Part shown: piece after piece, positions 1 through 7,993 of the stretch | Numbering within the stretch: the stretch's first letter is position 1 | Layout: each line of letters starts with the position of its first letter | NCBI GenBank assembly: GCA_946480915.1 | Contig: CAMLLO010000063.1 | Location: 1-16,155, forward strand | Direction: 5' to 3' | Source: an uncultured Sphingobacteriaceae bacterium | GTDB taxonomy: Bacteria; Bacteroidota; Bacteroidia; Sphingobacteriales; Sphingobacteriaceae | Length of the DNA stretch: 16,155 nucleotides | Notes under the pieces: generated by a model | Databases searched by the model: none | Seen by the model: the letters and a program-made list of their open reading frames with translations, nothing else | What the model was told of the DNA's origin: nothing | Program-made: the position numbers and the translations under genes

Positions 1-35
1 TACGCATTGCTGAGTTTGGTTTTTTAGGGGTAGTA

Positions 36-81
36 GTATATACACGTGTACATACGCCTCTTCGCTGTGGACAGCTGTCCA
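36..81. repeat. Two adjacent palindromes
   Basis: Bases 36-55 form a 20-bp palindrome with one mismatched pair, whose perfect core is TACACGTGTA at 41-50. Bases 68-81 form a perfect 14-bp palindrome, TGGACAGCTGTCCA. Their centres are about 29 bp apart, nearly three helical turns. There is no T-run, so they do not look like terminators. They could be operator sites for a dimeric regulator or debris of a mobile-element end; the flank to the left is missing, so this cannot be settled here. Confidence 0.5.
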
Positions 82-479
82 ACGCTGGGGATTTACTCTT
101 ATCCTCCAGAGCTACTCTACCTTTCCTAACTAATTGTTGAATAGTAGGCATTTAGTTTTTTAGCAGTTTTTTTATTAATTACCCCATACCGGGCCACACC
201 TATGGCAGGTAAAATTGGGACTGCAAAAGTAGGAACTTAATTTTGATAATCAAGGGGTTGAGAGAAAAATAATTCGAGGGTTTATACCGGCAAACTTTTG
301 GAAAGTTCCAGAACTTCCAAATTTGAATGAATTGATAATTAAAAGGTTATTTGAAAATGAAGATTTGGTACTACGATGCAAAGCTAGTCTCACTTTTCGC
401 TCATACCGCACGAGGCATTAGTCGCAGGCCGGTATCCGCTGCAATCGGCGCTTAAGAATGAGGTGAGGTGCTACTATTT

Positions 480-529
480 CAGATTATAAATCTGAGGCAA
501 TCAGAATCGGGAAACCCCACTAGCGGGGT
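480..529. repeat. REP-like hairpin pair
   Basis: The arms CAGATT (480-485) and AATCTG (489-494) enclose ATA. About 20 bp on, ACCCC (514-518) and GGGGT (525-529) enclose ACTAGC. Two close hairpins of this kind resemble the small intergenic repetitive palindromes that RAYT-type transposases mobilise in many bacteria. No RAYT gene is in the window, so the assignment is inferred from shape alone. Confidence 0.35.
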
Positions 530-576
530 ACACAAATTACACTTTCCTAAATGCTCATAGTTTAAAACCGGATAAC

Positions 577-584
577 TATCTTTG
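577..584 (+). promoter_or_regulatory. Probable -7 box for the GtrA gene
   Basis: TATCTTTG matches the Bacteroidota -7 consensus TAnnTTTG exactly. It ends six bases before the ATG at 591, so transcription would start at or next to the start codon and the mRNA would be nearly leaderless. No clear -33 TTTG box lies at the expected distance. Confidence 0.4.
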
Positions 585-590
585 TTGTAA

Positions 591-1124
591 ATGAAAGAGA
601 TTCATTATCTGTTAAAAAACACGACACTTCATACTATTGATTTCTTTTACCCTATCTTTAAACGATTTTTCCCTCTTCAGATCTTCCGCTACCTGGCTTG
701 CGGAGGCGCAAATACATCTCTGGATATAATTCTCTTTTTCATCAGTTATAACTTCATCTTTGACAAACAAAACGTGCACCTGGGTTTTGTAACGCTGAGT
801 CCACATATTGCTTCTTTTCTTCTTGCGTTTACAGTGACCTTCCCCATCGGCTTTTATTTAAGCCGCTATGTAGTGTTTCAGCATTCAGAGTTAAGAAAAA
901 GGACACAACTTACAAGGTACTTTTTGGTAGTACTAGGCTGTATATTTCTCAATTATATACTCCTTAAATTTTTTGTAGAACATTTGGGCTGGTACCCTAC
1001 GATAGCAAAAATGATTACTAGTTTGTTAGTTGTGAGCTTTAGTTATTTCAGTCAAACTTATTTCTCATTTAATTCAAAGAAAGCTCTACCAGTACGACTA
1101 AGACAATTGGATTCCGGGAAATAA
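591..1124 (+). CDS. GtrA-family membrane protein
   Basis: This 177-residue integral membrane protein resembles the GtrA family (PF04138), small four-helix proteins thought to help move polyprenyl-linked sugars across the inner membrane or to support wall and envelope polysaccharide synthesis. Four hydrophobic segments are visible at about residues 31-55, 70-92, 108-128 and 136-158. The FRYLACGGANTSLD stretch (32-45) matches the usual entry to helix 1, and SRYVVF (91-96) and SQTYFSF (154-160) are the family's aromatic ends of helices 2 and 4. The first 30 residues form a cytoplasmic lead. The start is the ATG just after a TAnnTTTG box; the next in-frame Met is near residue 141. GtrA genes often sit beside a family 2 glycosyltransferase, but none is adjacent here, so its sugar substrate cannot be inferred. 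The neighbouring Uma2 gene converges on it across 49 bp. Confidence 0.85.
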   Translation: MKEIHYLLKNTTLHTIDFFYPIFKRFFPLQIFRYLACGGANTSLDIILFFISYNFIFDKQNVHLGFVTLSPHIASFLLAFTVTFPIGFYLSRYVVFQHSELRKRTQLTRYFLVVLGCIFLNYILLKFFVEHLGWYPTIAKMITSLLVVSFSYFSQTYFSFNSKKALPVRLRQLDSGK

Positions 1125-1173
1125 ACACAGGAGCATTGGTGAGCTTATTGAGAAAAGATTAACCGGCAGCCGC

Positions 1174-1794
1174 CTAATCCTCAAAAACCTCATCCAAATC
1201 TAAGACAAAACCAGGTAAAACTTCAGACTCCACCTTCTCACTCAATGTAAACAATTTAGAAGGCTGGTATTTCCCCTTTGCATCCAATGCATATTTAAGA
1301 AAGGTTTTCTCAGCCGGACTAATAACCCAATATTCTTTAACTCCAAATTCTTCATAAACACTATACTTATTCAGCAATTCGGTTTTATTATTGCCTGGAG
1401 ACAGAATTTCAACTACAATATCGGGGGCGCCGATACATCCTCTGGTATCAAGTTTAGCAAGATCACAGATCACACAGATATCAGGCTGCAGAACGGTGTA
1501 AATATCTTTGTCTTCTGTACTTTCTTTCGGAAAACGAACATCAAAAGGGGCTGTATACACCTGGCATTTTCGATTTTTTAAGAAAACAAAAAGTTCGGAA
1601 GCTATCCTCACTGATATCTGCTGATGATACGGCGATGGTGCAGGACTCATTTTGAAAACTTGTCCTTTAATCAGTTCTACCCGTTCATCAAATAACCATG
1701 TTAAATAATGAGCGTAGCTGTAAGTTAAAGTTGGATCAATATCTTCCAGAGAAAAGACTCGGTCATCAGGTGAGTAAGGTTTAGACGCCATCAT
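1174..1794 (-). CDS. Uma2-family PD-(D/E)XK nuclease-like protein
   Basis: This protein of about 206 residues belongs to the Uma2 family (DUF820, PF05685), which has a restriction-endonuclease-like PD-(D/E)XK fold. The physiological role of the family is unknown. Numbering from the upstream TTG at 1803, the motifs are E43 in VELIKG, D108 in LQPDI, E132 in PDIVVEILSP and the late EYWVI stretch (157-161); together these form the expected acidic metal site. The protein is soluble, with no signal peptide or membrane segment. I placed the start at the ATG at 1794 because a good promoter puts transcription start near 1802, which would make the TTG at 1803 unusable; the ATG at 1791 is equally possible. 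The family is abundant in Cyanobacteria and scattered in Bacteroidota, so past horizontal transfer is plausible. It appears to be a single-gene transcript. Nuclease activity is inferred only. Confidence 0.85.
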   Translation of the reverse strand: MMASKPYSPDDRVFSLEDIDPTLTYSYAHYLTWLFDERVELIKGQVFKMSPAPSPYHQQISVRIASELFVFLKNRKCQVYTAPFDVRFPKESTEDKDIYTVLQPDICVICDLAKLDTRGCIGAPDIVVEILSPGNNKTELLNKYSVYEEFGVKEYWVISPAEKTFLKYALDAKGKYQPSKLFTLSEKVESEVLPGFVLDLDEVFED

Positions 1795-1807
1795 AGATAT
1801 CAAAAAA

Positions 1808-1837
1808 CAAATATACTATTAGTTCTAATCTTCCAAA
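1808..1837 (-). promoter_or_regulatory. Promoter of the Uma2 gene
   Basis: On the minus strand TTTG (1837-1834) is followed after 18 bases by TATATTTG (1815-1808), a full match to the Bacteroidota promoter. Transcription would begin around 1802, leaving a leader of about 8 bases before the ATG at 1794. Confidence 0.55.
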
Positions 1838-2023
1838 TATTAGTCCCTGGGCTCGCAGGGAAGCCGAGCATAAGAGCCATAACAATATTCCAACAGAAGA
1901 AGACATAATGCGCTCCCCTCCTTAATAATTTCAAGAAAAATTCTTTAATTAACTGCTGGACGAAAAATTCTCTTAGTTTTATTGAGAACAATTACCATTT
2001 GTAAACAACACATGTGAAAATTT

Positions 2024-2875
2024 ATGGAAAACATACCCTCTGATGATACGCCTTTAAGCAGCGATCCGGAAGAAGACCTGCGGATGCAAAATGAATTTCT
2101 GCGGTTAAAAGTATTAGCTGAACTTGGGACAACGCTTCAAACAATCGAGAACCTCCCTCCTACCATTGAAAACGAATTCCTCAAAAATATATTGGCGTTC
2201 GAGTCGCATAATGCTAGGGCAAAACGCATCAGAGTTTTTGATTTGCTGGGAAGACCCGATTTCACTCCGTGCGCCAATCTTAATGACGACAATATTGAGA
2301 AGGCTCTAAATAGCATCATTAATTTATTGAGCGAAAAAAACATCGTTGTTGATTTTTTAGGAACCTATGAAAATCGAACAAAATACAGTTTTATCACAGA
2401 AGAATTGTTTGAACACGAAACCGACGACATGATAAGTATCGGAATGACCATGCACTTTATTTACGAAGAGTTTCATCCTAATCATCAGCTGGATATTGAA
2501 AGCCGGACGAATGAGTTTATCGCTGCTTTGTTTAAACAACAACTTCACGAGCAACCATGGACATTCTCGAAGCAGCTCATACATCCATCTGGAAAAACCT
2601 GGACTAAGTTCGAAATGGCTGACAAACTAAAAGAAGCATTTAAAACTTATTTGGGATTTAACGGATGCCAGCACTATATTTCTAATATTAGCTTCGACCT
2701 GAACCTCCCAACAGGAATAGGTTATGCTGAAGGAGCTGTCAAATACGTTGCCATTACGGAATGTCAGGAGTCGAAGCAAATTGAAGGTCCGTTTAAACTG
2801 TACTTTTCTCTTGAAGACGATTGGTGGAGTATATTTTATTTCTTATTCCCTGGTTTCGAAATCGAAGACAAGTAG
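2024..2875 (+). CDS. Conserved-looking hypothetical protein
   Basis: I do not recognise this 283-residue protein. It is acidic and soluble, with no signal peptide, membrane segment, zinc motif or nucleotide-binding loop. Residues 1-60 are rich in Asp, Glu and Leu and probably helical. The central part (about 85-200) alternates predicted helices with aromatic-rich strands. The C-terminus is strikingly aromatic (DDWWSIFYFLFPGFEIEDK), which could be a buried strand-helix end or an interaction surface. Codon usage and composition resemble the neighbours, so it is probably a genuine resident gene. It ends 72 bp before the helicase on the same strand. Because a possible promoter lies between them, co-transcription is uncertain and a shared function cannot be claimed. 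The ATG follows an A/T-rich stretch without a Shine-Dalgarno sequence. Confidence 0.7.
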   Translation: MENIPSDDTPLSSDPEEDLRMQNEFLRLKVLAELGTTLQTIENLPPTIENEFLKNILAFESHNARAKRIRVFDLLGRPDFTPCANLNDDNIEKALNSIINLLSEKNIVVDFLGTYENRTKYSFITEELFEHETDDMISIGMTMHFIYEEFHPNHQLDIESRTNEFIAALFKQQLHEQPWTFSKQLIHPSGKTWTKFEMADKLKEAFKTYLGFNGCQHYISNISFDLNLPTGIGYAEGAVKYVAITECQESKQIEGPFKLYFSLEDDWWSIFYFLFPGFEIEDK

Positions 2876-2913
2876 CAACGAGTGTCCGAACTATTTTTCG
2901 AAAATAAATTTTT

Positions 2914-2921
2914 TATCTTCG
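2914..2921 (+). promoter_or_regulatory. Possible -7 box for the helicase
   Basis: TATCTTCG differs at one base from TAnnTTTG and lies 26 bp before the helicase ATG. Just upstream is a perfect palindrome, TTTTCGAAAA (2895-2904). No -33 box at proper spacing is evident, so the call is tentative. Confidence 0.25.
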
Positions 2922-2947
2922 TGACACTAAACCTATTTTAAAGCATT

Positions 2948-5392
2948 ATGACACAGAATCCTCAGCTGGATTTAGCCTACAATTTTGTTCAGTTTACAGA
3001 TAAAAATATCTTTTTAACAGGTAAGGCGGGCACCGGCAAAACCACCTTTTTACATAATCTAAAGAAGTCTACCCTTAAACGGATGGCCATTGTTGCTCCA
3101 ACAGGAGTAGCAGCTATTAATGCCGGAGGAGTAACGATACATTCCTTTTTCCAATTACCCTTCGGACCACATATCCCCGAAAACAAAAACCAGCAGCTTA
3201 AGCGGTTTCACCGCGAAAAAATTAATCTGATAAAAAGTCTTGACTTACTGGTTATTGATGAGATCAGTATGGTGAGGGCCGACACGTTAGATAGTATAGA
3301 TGAAGTTTTAAGAAGATTTAAAGATCATGGAAAGCCTTTCGGCGGAGTGCAATTGTTAATGATCGGCGATTTACATCAATTGTCGCCGGTTGTAAAAGAT
3401 GAAGACTGGCAGATTTTAAAGGACTTTTATCCCAATCTATATTTCTTTAATAGCAGGGCGCTAAAAAAGACTTCGCATGTAAGCATTGAGCTTAAACATA
3501 TTTACCGTCAATCGGACACCTTTTTTATTGATCTGTTAAATCGCGTAAGGGAGAACAAAATAGACGAGGAAGTTTTAAGTCAATTAAACCAGCGTTACAT
3601 CAAAGATTTCAAGCCAGGCGACGATGAGGGCTATATTACCCTCACAACTCATAACAATTCGGCGCAAGAAATTAATGAACGCAAGCTATCTGAAATAAAA
3701 GAAAAAGCACATAAATTCAGTGCAACTATTGAAGGCGAATTTCCGGCATATTCTTATCCAACGGTTTTAGAACTTGAATTGAAAACCGGATCACAAGTGA
3801 TGTTTGCTAAAAATGATCCATCGCGTGACCGCTTGTTTTACAATGGAAAGATTGGGAAGGTTACCCGAATCAGCAATGAAGTTATTTATGTAAAATGCCC
3901 GGGTGATCTTAGTGAAATAGCCGTTGAACCGCTTGACTGGAGCAATATCAGCTATGAGCTGAATGCAGAAACCAAGGAGGTTGCCGAAAAAGTAATTGGC
4001 CGTTTTATTCAATATCCGTTAAAACTCGCATGGGCAATAACGATCCATAAAAGTCAGGGACTGACGTTTGAGCGGGCAATAATTGATGCTAATGCCGCCT
4101 TTGCACACGGACAGGTTTATGTAGCCTTAAGCCGTTGCAAAAGTTTTGAAGGCATGGTACTTCGCTCTCCAATATCTTTCCACAGTGTCAGAACGGACGG
4201 AACTGTTGCTGTTTACACGAAAAATGCACACGAGAACGCACCGGATGAAAAGCACTTAAAAACCTCGAAAGTTGCATTTCAGAAGTCTCTGATCTATGAA
4301 TTATTCGATTTCAACACTATAAAAACGAAGTTCTTTTATTTAAATAAGGTGGCTGAAGATCATTATTCCTCTGTATCCACTCAATTGGCTGAAGAATTAA
4401 ATTCTATAAAGCAGGCTGCCGAAAAAGACGTCTATGAAGTTGCAGAGACCTTTAAAAAACATCTGAATAACTTATTTATCTCTGATAGTTTACCGGAAGA
4501 AAATCCTGAATTACAGGAGAGAATAAAAAAAGGATGTGCGTATTTTGCTGAAAAGACGGAGAACATCCTGCATCTTGCGTTACAAAAGCTACCTACAGAC
4601 TCTGATAATAAAGCGGTTAGATCCAGCATTAAAGAAGCCGTGGAAAATCTTCAAAAAGATGTGTTTGTAAAAATTGCTGCTATAAAGGCAGGCTCGGAGG
4701 GCTTTAGTACATTATCGTACCTGCAAACGAAAGTAAACGCAGAGATCGATTATACGTCCACAGCTAAAGCCACGCAAACAGTTCAACCCAGAGTATCCGC
4801 CAAAATACCACATCCGGAACTTTATTCGGCAATTAAGGGATGGCGTGATAACCTGGCAACAGAAAAAAATGCACCTGTTTATCTTGTATTACCCCAAAAG
4901 TCATTACTAGAACTAGTAGAAAAGTTACCTGCAAACCATGCCGAACTTGAGTCGATCAAAGGAATAGGGAAAATGAAAGTAAAGCAATTTGGCAATGAAA
5001 TACTTGATATGATACTTTCGTACTGTGAAAAAAATAGTATCACGAGAACTGCAATGCAAATAACCATAAAGGAAGAAAAGGTTAAAACAGACACGAAAAA
5101 GATTTCCCTTGATTTATATAAAGAGGGAAAATCTATTCAGGAAATTGCACAACTCAGAAGTTTCAGTCCCGGTACCATAGAAGGACACCTCGCCCATTAT
5201 ATTACAAGCGGCGAAATATCGATTTTCGATCTTGTTACTAAAATTAAAGTGGCTAAGATTATGGCGCATATTATCCAACATCCGGGTTTAACTACCGGAG
5301 AAACAAAAGCAGCACTGGGAGATGCTATTTCTTACGGAGAATTGAAAGCCGTTATGAACCATTTGAATTATGTAAATGCTGAGGTAATTTGA
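2948..5392 (+). CDS. Pif1-like helicase with HRDC and HTH domains
   Basis: This 814-residue protein is a superfamily 1 DNA helicase of the Pif1/RecD-like group. The visible motifs are Walker A GKAGTGKTT (25-33), the Walker B core VIDE (102-105), motif III GDLHQLSPV (140-148), IYRQ (185-188), motif V TIHKSQGLTFE (365-375) and motif VI VYVALSRC (390-397). An alpha-helical linker (about 440-610) follows. An HRDC-like domain (about 620-695) with a helix-hairpin-like ESIKGIGKMKVKQFG carries probable nucleic-acid binding, and the C-terminus (about 715-805) is a helix-turn-helix of the HTH_40 type found on Bacteroidota helicases and RecQ proteins. It should unwind DNA using ATP; the HRDC and HTH parts suggest recognition of particular structures. 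All core ATPase residues are present, so it should be active. The cellular role (repair, G-quadruplex or R-loop processing) is inferred. The M1 gene converges on it across about 93 bp. Confidence 0.9.
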   Translation: MTQNPQLDLAYNFVQFTDKNIFLTGKAGTGKTTFLHNLKKSTLKRMAIVAPTGVAAINAGGVTIHSFFQLPFGPHIPENKNQQLKRFHREKINLIKSLDLLVIDEISMVRADTLDSIDEVLRRFKDHGKPFGGVQLLMIGDLHQLSPVVKDEDWQILKDFYPNLYFFNSRALKKTSHVSIELKHIYRQSDTFFIDLLNRVRENKIDEEVLSQLNQRYIKDFKPGDDEGYITLTTHNNSAQEINERKLSEIKEKAHKFSATIEGEFPAYSYPTVLELELKTGSQVMFAKNDPSRDRLFYNGKIGKVTRISNEVIYVKCPGDLSEIAVEPLDWSNISYELNAETKEVAEKVIGRFIQYPLKLAWAITIHKSQGLTFERAIIDANAAFAHGQVYVALSRCKSFEGMVLRSPISFHSVRTDGTVAVYTKNAHENAPDEKHLKTSKVAFQKSLIYELFDFNTIKTKFFYLNKVAEDHYSSVSTQLAEELNSIKQAAEKDVYEVAETFKKHLNNLFISDSLPEENPELQERIKKGCAYFAEKTENILHLALQKLPTDSDNKAVRSSIKEAVENLQKDVFVKIAAIKAGSEGFSTLSYLQTKVNAEIDYTSTAKATQTVQPRVSAKIPHPELYSAIKGWRDNLATEKNAPVYLVLPQKSLLELVEKLPANHAELESIKGIGKMKVKQFGNEILDMILSYCEKNSITRTAMQITIKEEKVKTDTKKISLDLYKEGKSIQEIAQLRSFSPGTIEGHLAHYITSGEISIFDLVTKIKVAKIMAHIIQHPGLTTGETKAALGDAISYGELKAVMNHLNYVNAEVI

Positions 5393-5485
5393 GCTATAGA
5401 ACTTTAATTAGAGCCACATTATTTCACCAAATAAATTTTAGTATTTATCTGAAAGGGTTTAGGGGACTTGATTTAATCTACATCT

Positions 5486-7465
5486 TCACTGTGCTTTCCA
5501 TGTATTATTACTACTATTATGATCAGGAAGTACATGATCGGGATCTGAAGTTACAGAAACGATTTCTTCGGTAGAGGGATATTGGAATGTCCAACTAACA
5601 TTGCGCTGCCAGATTTCTACAGGCAGAGTTGTTCGTGATATTTTACCGCTTCTGGTTTTTATCTCCAGAATCATTGGGAAAGGCATTTTTTCCAGATTAG
5701 CAACTGTTATTAATGAGCCATTCTTTGCATTGTTTTTCACATATTCTACATTTACGACGCTCTGATCTAATCGCCAGTTATTTATAAACCAGCCACGCCA
5801 AAACCAGGACAGATTCTCACCTGCAACGTTTTCTATCGTCCGGAAGAAATCATTTGGCGTAGGATGTTTATATGCCCATCGATCAATATATGCCTTGAAT
5901 GCTCTGTCGAATCTTTCAGGTCCGATGATCTGCTCTCGCAGCAATGATAATCCTAATGCCGGCTTATAATATGCAAGTAAGCCGATATTGGATTCTTTCA
6001 TATTATCCGGACTAGTCATAACGGGCTCCAATTGAGGGCTTGTAAGTATTGCTGCCCATTGCTGCATGTCACGCGGCTTATCTTTATACTCTCCTTTATT
6101 AAATTCTGCGGCCGTCAAGGTATTGATGAAGGTATTGAAGCCCTCATCCATCCATGCATAGAAACGCTCATTCGAGCCGACAATCATAGGGAACCAGGTA
6201 TGCCCGAATTCATGATCCGTAACATCCCATAAGGAACCATTTTTAGCCTTCCAATCGCAGAAAACCATCCCCGGATATTCCATTCCGCCCACAATACCTG
6301 CTACATTTGTGGCTGCAGGATAGGGATAATCTAACCATTTTTTTGAATTGAGTTCAATCGAAGCTTTGGTGTATTCGGTAGCCCGGCTCCAGGCGTTCTG
6401 GCCAGAGCTTTCGACCGGATAGGCTGAAATAGCCAGCGACTTCTTATTTCCGGAGAGATTTATCCGTGCAGCATCCACTATAAATGCCGATGAAGATGCC
6501 CAGGCAAAATCGCGTGAATTTTCCATTCTGAATTTCCAGGTTAATTCGGTTTTACCAGATGGCCTTGGCGCCCGTCTGTTTACATCTTTTGCAGACCGAA
6601 TAATCACAGCTTTATCACTTGCGGATGCTTCTGCCCATAATTTTTGTTGTTCGGTAGTATAAACTTCTGATGCATTCAGAAGCTCTCCGGAAGCCACAAC
6701 AATATGATTTGCAGGAGCGGTAATATTAACATCAAAATTTCCGTAGTCGAGGTAAAACTCACTCGGACCAACATATGGAATCACATTCCAGCCGGCAACG
6801 TCGTCATACACATACATCCGCGGAAACCATTGAGCAATGGTAAAAATCTTACCATTTTTAGTTTCAAGTACTCCCATCCGGTCAGAACCGTAGTCGGGTG
6901 AGATAAATGAAAATTCAACCTGCAATTTCACCTGACCTCCCTTTGCCTTCAATTCGGAAGGTAAAAACACCTGCATCCTGGTGTCGTCAATAGAAAATTT
7001 TAAATCGGTCGCCGGAGAAACCAGCTTGACAGCCTTTATTTTAAATCCGCCATCGAAGATCTGTCCCTGAGCCCCATTCCTGCTTCCTGTTACCGGAATG
7101 ATAGCATTTCCTTTAGAATCTTGCTTGAAAAGGTTTTGATCTAATTGCATCCATAAAAACTCTAGATCGTCGGGACTATTGTTGGTATACGTAACAAGCT
7201 CGGTTCCCGAGATCTCGTTCAGTGATTCATTAAGCCTGGCGTTTATCTGGTAGTCAGCCCTATTTTGCCAATATGCAGGTCCGGGTTTGCCACTGCCTGT
7301 TCTATATTCATTACCAGGGCTAGTATAAAACAAGGGCCCGAACGCATCAATATATTGGTACTTGCTTTGTATTTGAGTATTTGTAGAATTGGCGGCCTTC
7401 TGGGCAAATAATGGGGCAGAGAAAAACATGAACGCTAAACCCAAGCGAAAATTCAATCTGAACAT
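5486..7465 (-). CDS. Secreted M1-family zinc metallopeptidase
   Basis: This 659-residue protein is an M1 (gluzincin) aminopeptidase homologue. Residues 1-21 form a signal peptide ending in LFAQ, so it should reach the periplasm or outside. An N-terminal beta-sandwich (about 60-310) precedes the catalytic domain. The exopeptidase loop reads GGMEYPGM (393-400) in place of the classic GAMEN. The zinc site is HEFGH (418-422) with the third ligand E441 exactly 18 residues on, and Y500 in AYYKPA is the probable transition-state tyrosine. The catalytic set is complete. It is expected to remove N-terminal residues from peptides; specificity cannot be read from sequence. There is no lipobox cysteine and no obvious type IX secretion tail. 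It is the last of three minus-strand genes but has its own TAnnTTTG box, so it may be transcribed alone. Confidence 0.92.
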   Translation of the reverse strand: MFRLNFRLGLAFMFFSAPLFAQKAANSTNTQIQSKYQYIDAFGPLFYTSPGNEYRTGSGKPGPAYWQNRADYQINARLNESLNEISGTELVTYTNNSPDDLEFLWMQLDQNLFKQDSKGNAIIPVTGSRNGAQGQIFDGGFKIKAVKLVSPATDLKFSIDDTRMQVFLPSELKAKGGQVKLQVEFSFISPDYGSDRMGVLETKNGKIFTIAQWFPRMYVYDDVAGWNVIPYVGPSEFYLDYGNFDVNITAPANHIVVASGELLNASEVYTTEQQKLWAEASASDKAVIIRSAKDVNRRAPRPSGKTELTWKFRMENSRDFAWASSSAFIVDAARINLSGNKKSLAISAYPVESSGQNAWSRATEYTKASIELNSKKWLDYPYPAATNVAGIVGGMEYPGMVFCDWKAKNGSLWDVTDHEFGHTWFPMIVGSNERFYAWMDEGFNTFINTLTAAEFNKGEYKDKPRDMQQWAAILTSPQLEPVMTSPDNMKESNIGLLAYYKPALGLSLLREQIIGPERFDRAFKAYIDRWAYKHPTPNDFFRTIENVAGENLSWFWRGWFINNWRLDQSVVNVEYVKNNAKNGSLITVANLEKMPFPMILEIKTRSGKISRTTLPVEIWQRNVSWTFQYPSTEEIVSVTSDPDHVLPDHNSSNNTWKAQ

Positions 7466-7509
7466 AAGCTAATTAAACTGGCAAAAAATTATTCTAATAA
7501 AAATAATGT

Positions 7510-7517
7510 CAAACGTA
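7510..7517 (-). promoter_or_regulatory. Probable -7 box for the M1 peptidase
   Basis: TACGTTTG on the minus strand matches TAnnTTTG and would start transcription near 7504, giving a leader of about 40 bases. The -33 element is not recognisable. Confidence 0.4.
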
Positions 7518-7560
7518 ATTTACAATAAACTACGAGTTAAGTTTAAAGTCAGATTTTCGA

Positions 7561-7914
7561 TTATTGTTTTAGTCCGAGTATTTGCTGGTAAGCAATTTCG
7601 TCGAAACCGATAAGTACACTACCGTTATTTTCGAGAACAGGTCTTTTAATCACCGAAGTTTTCTCCTGCATGAATTTAAATGCCTCTTTTTCGTTCGTGA
7701 TGAGATTCTGTGTTTCAGGATCCAACTTTTTCCATGTTGTTCCCCGCTTGTTTAATAAAGATTCCCAGCCCAATTTAGCAGCCCATTCCTGCAATTTTTC
7801 ATTGGATATACCTGATTTTTTAAAATCATGAAATTCATAATCAATGTTATGAGAATCTAACCATTTCAGTGCTTTTTTTACTGTATCGCAATTTTTTATT
7901 CCGTAAACTTTCAT
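7561..7914 (-). CDS. ArsC/Spx-like protein, YffB type
   Basis: This 117-residue thioredoxin-fold protein belongs to the ArsC/Spx/YffB family. It begins MKVYGIKNCDTV, with the single cysteine C9 at the N-terminal end of the first helix. It also has NKRGTTWKKL (55-64) and IKRPV (89-93); the arginines match the ArsC/YffB anion-binding set. There is no CxxC pair, so it is neither a classical Spx redox switch nor a multi-cysteine arsenate reductase. E. coli YffB has the same CDT motif and is thought to be a glutathione-dependent thiol reductase. The length matches the family. It lies 79 bp downstream of pth, with a 14-bp tandem repeat between them. It could be read through from pth because no separate promoter is apparent. 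Arsenate reduction should not be assumed. Confidence 0.85.
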   Translation of the reverse strand: MKVYGIKNCDTVKKALKWLDSHNIDYEFHDFKKSGISNEKLQEWAAKLGWESLLNKRGTTWKKLDPETQNLITNEKEAFKFMQEKTSVIKRPVLENNGSVLIGFDEIAYQQILGLKQ

Positions 7915-7923
7915 TAGTAAGAG

Positions 7924-7965
7924 AGATATGAGTTGTGAGATATGAGAAGTTAGATATGAGAAAGA
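7924..7965. repeat. Three 14-bp tandem repeats
   Basis: AGATATGAG occurs at 7924, 7938 and 7952, each starting a 14-bp unit (twice seven). The array lies between pth and the YffB-like gene, immediately upstream of the latter's start. The plus strand is purine-rich, as in the arrays at 8563-8728 and 14222-14305. Confidence 0.75.
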
Positions 7966-7993
7966 GACAAAAGTGATCTACTGGACATCCAAA

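Larger units (their letters stand above)
1..590. other. Gene-free left end
   Basis: No convincing gene is visible on either strand. The best open stretch is 233-418 (+), about 62 codons between two TAG stops, with no ATG and no family I recognise. Sequence near 218-235 (gggactgcaaaagtagg) vaguely recalls insertion-sequence ends in Bacteroidota, but I found no matching inverted partner and no transposase. The stretch also holds two palindromes (36-81), a pair of hairpins (480-529) and the likely promoter of the gene that follows. Confidence 0.6.

Noticed and set aside
218..235. Insertion-sequence terminal repeat
   Set aside because: There is only a vague resemblance, with no inverted partner and no transposase in the window.
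233..421. Open frame of about 62 codons at the left end, possibly a gene remnant
   Set aside because: It has no ATG, no recognisable family and is short; it is consistent with chance or with a decayed gene I cannot identify.
1800..1991. 63-codon minus-strand frame upstream of the Uma2 gene
   Set aside because: Its composition is unlike the neighbours, it has no family resemblance, and it covers the Uma2 promoter.
5389..5485. Terminator between the convergent helicase and M1 genes
   Set aside because: Only a weak ATAAAT/ATTTAT arm pair with an A/T-rich stem is present; it is not strong enough to call.
7561..7914. Arsenate reductase (arsC) function
   Set aside because: The single C9 and the motif set fit YffB better, and there are no arsenic resistance genes nearby.
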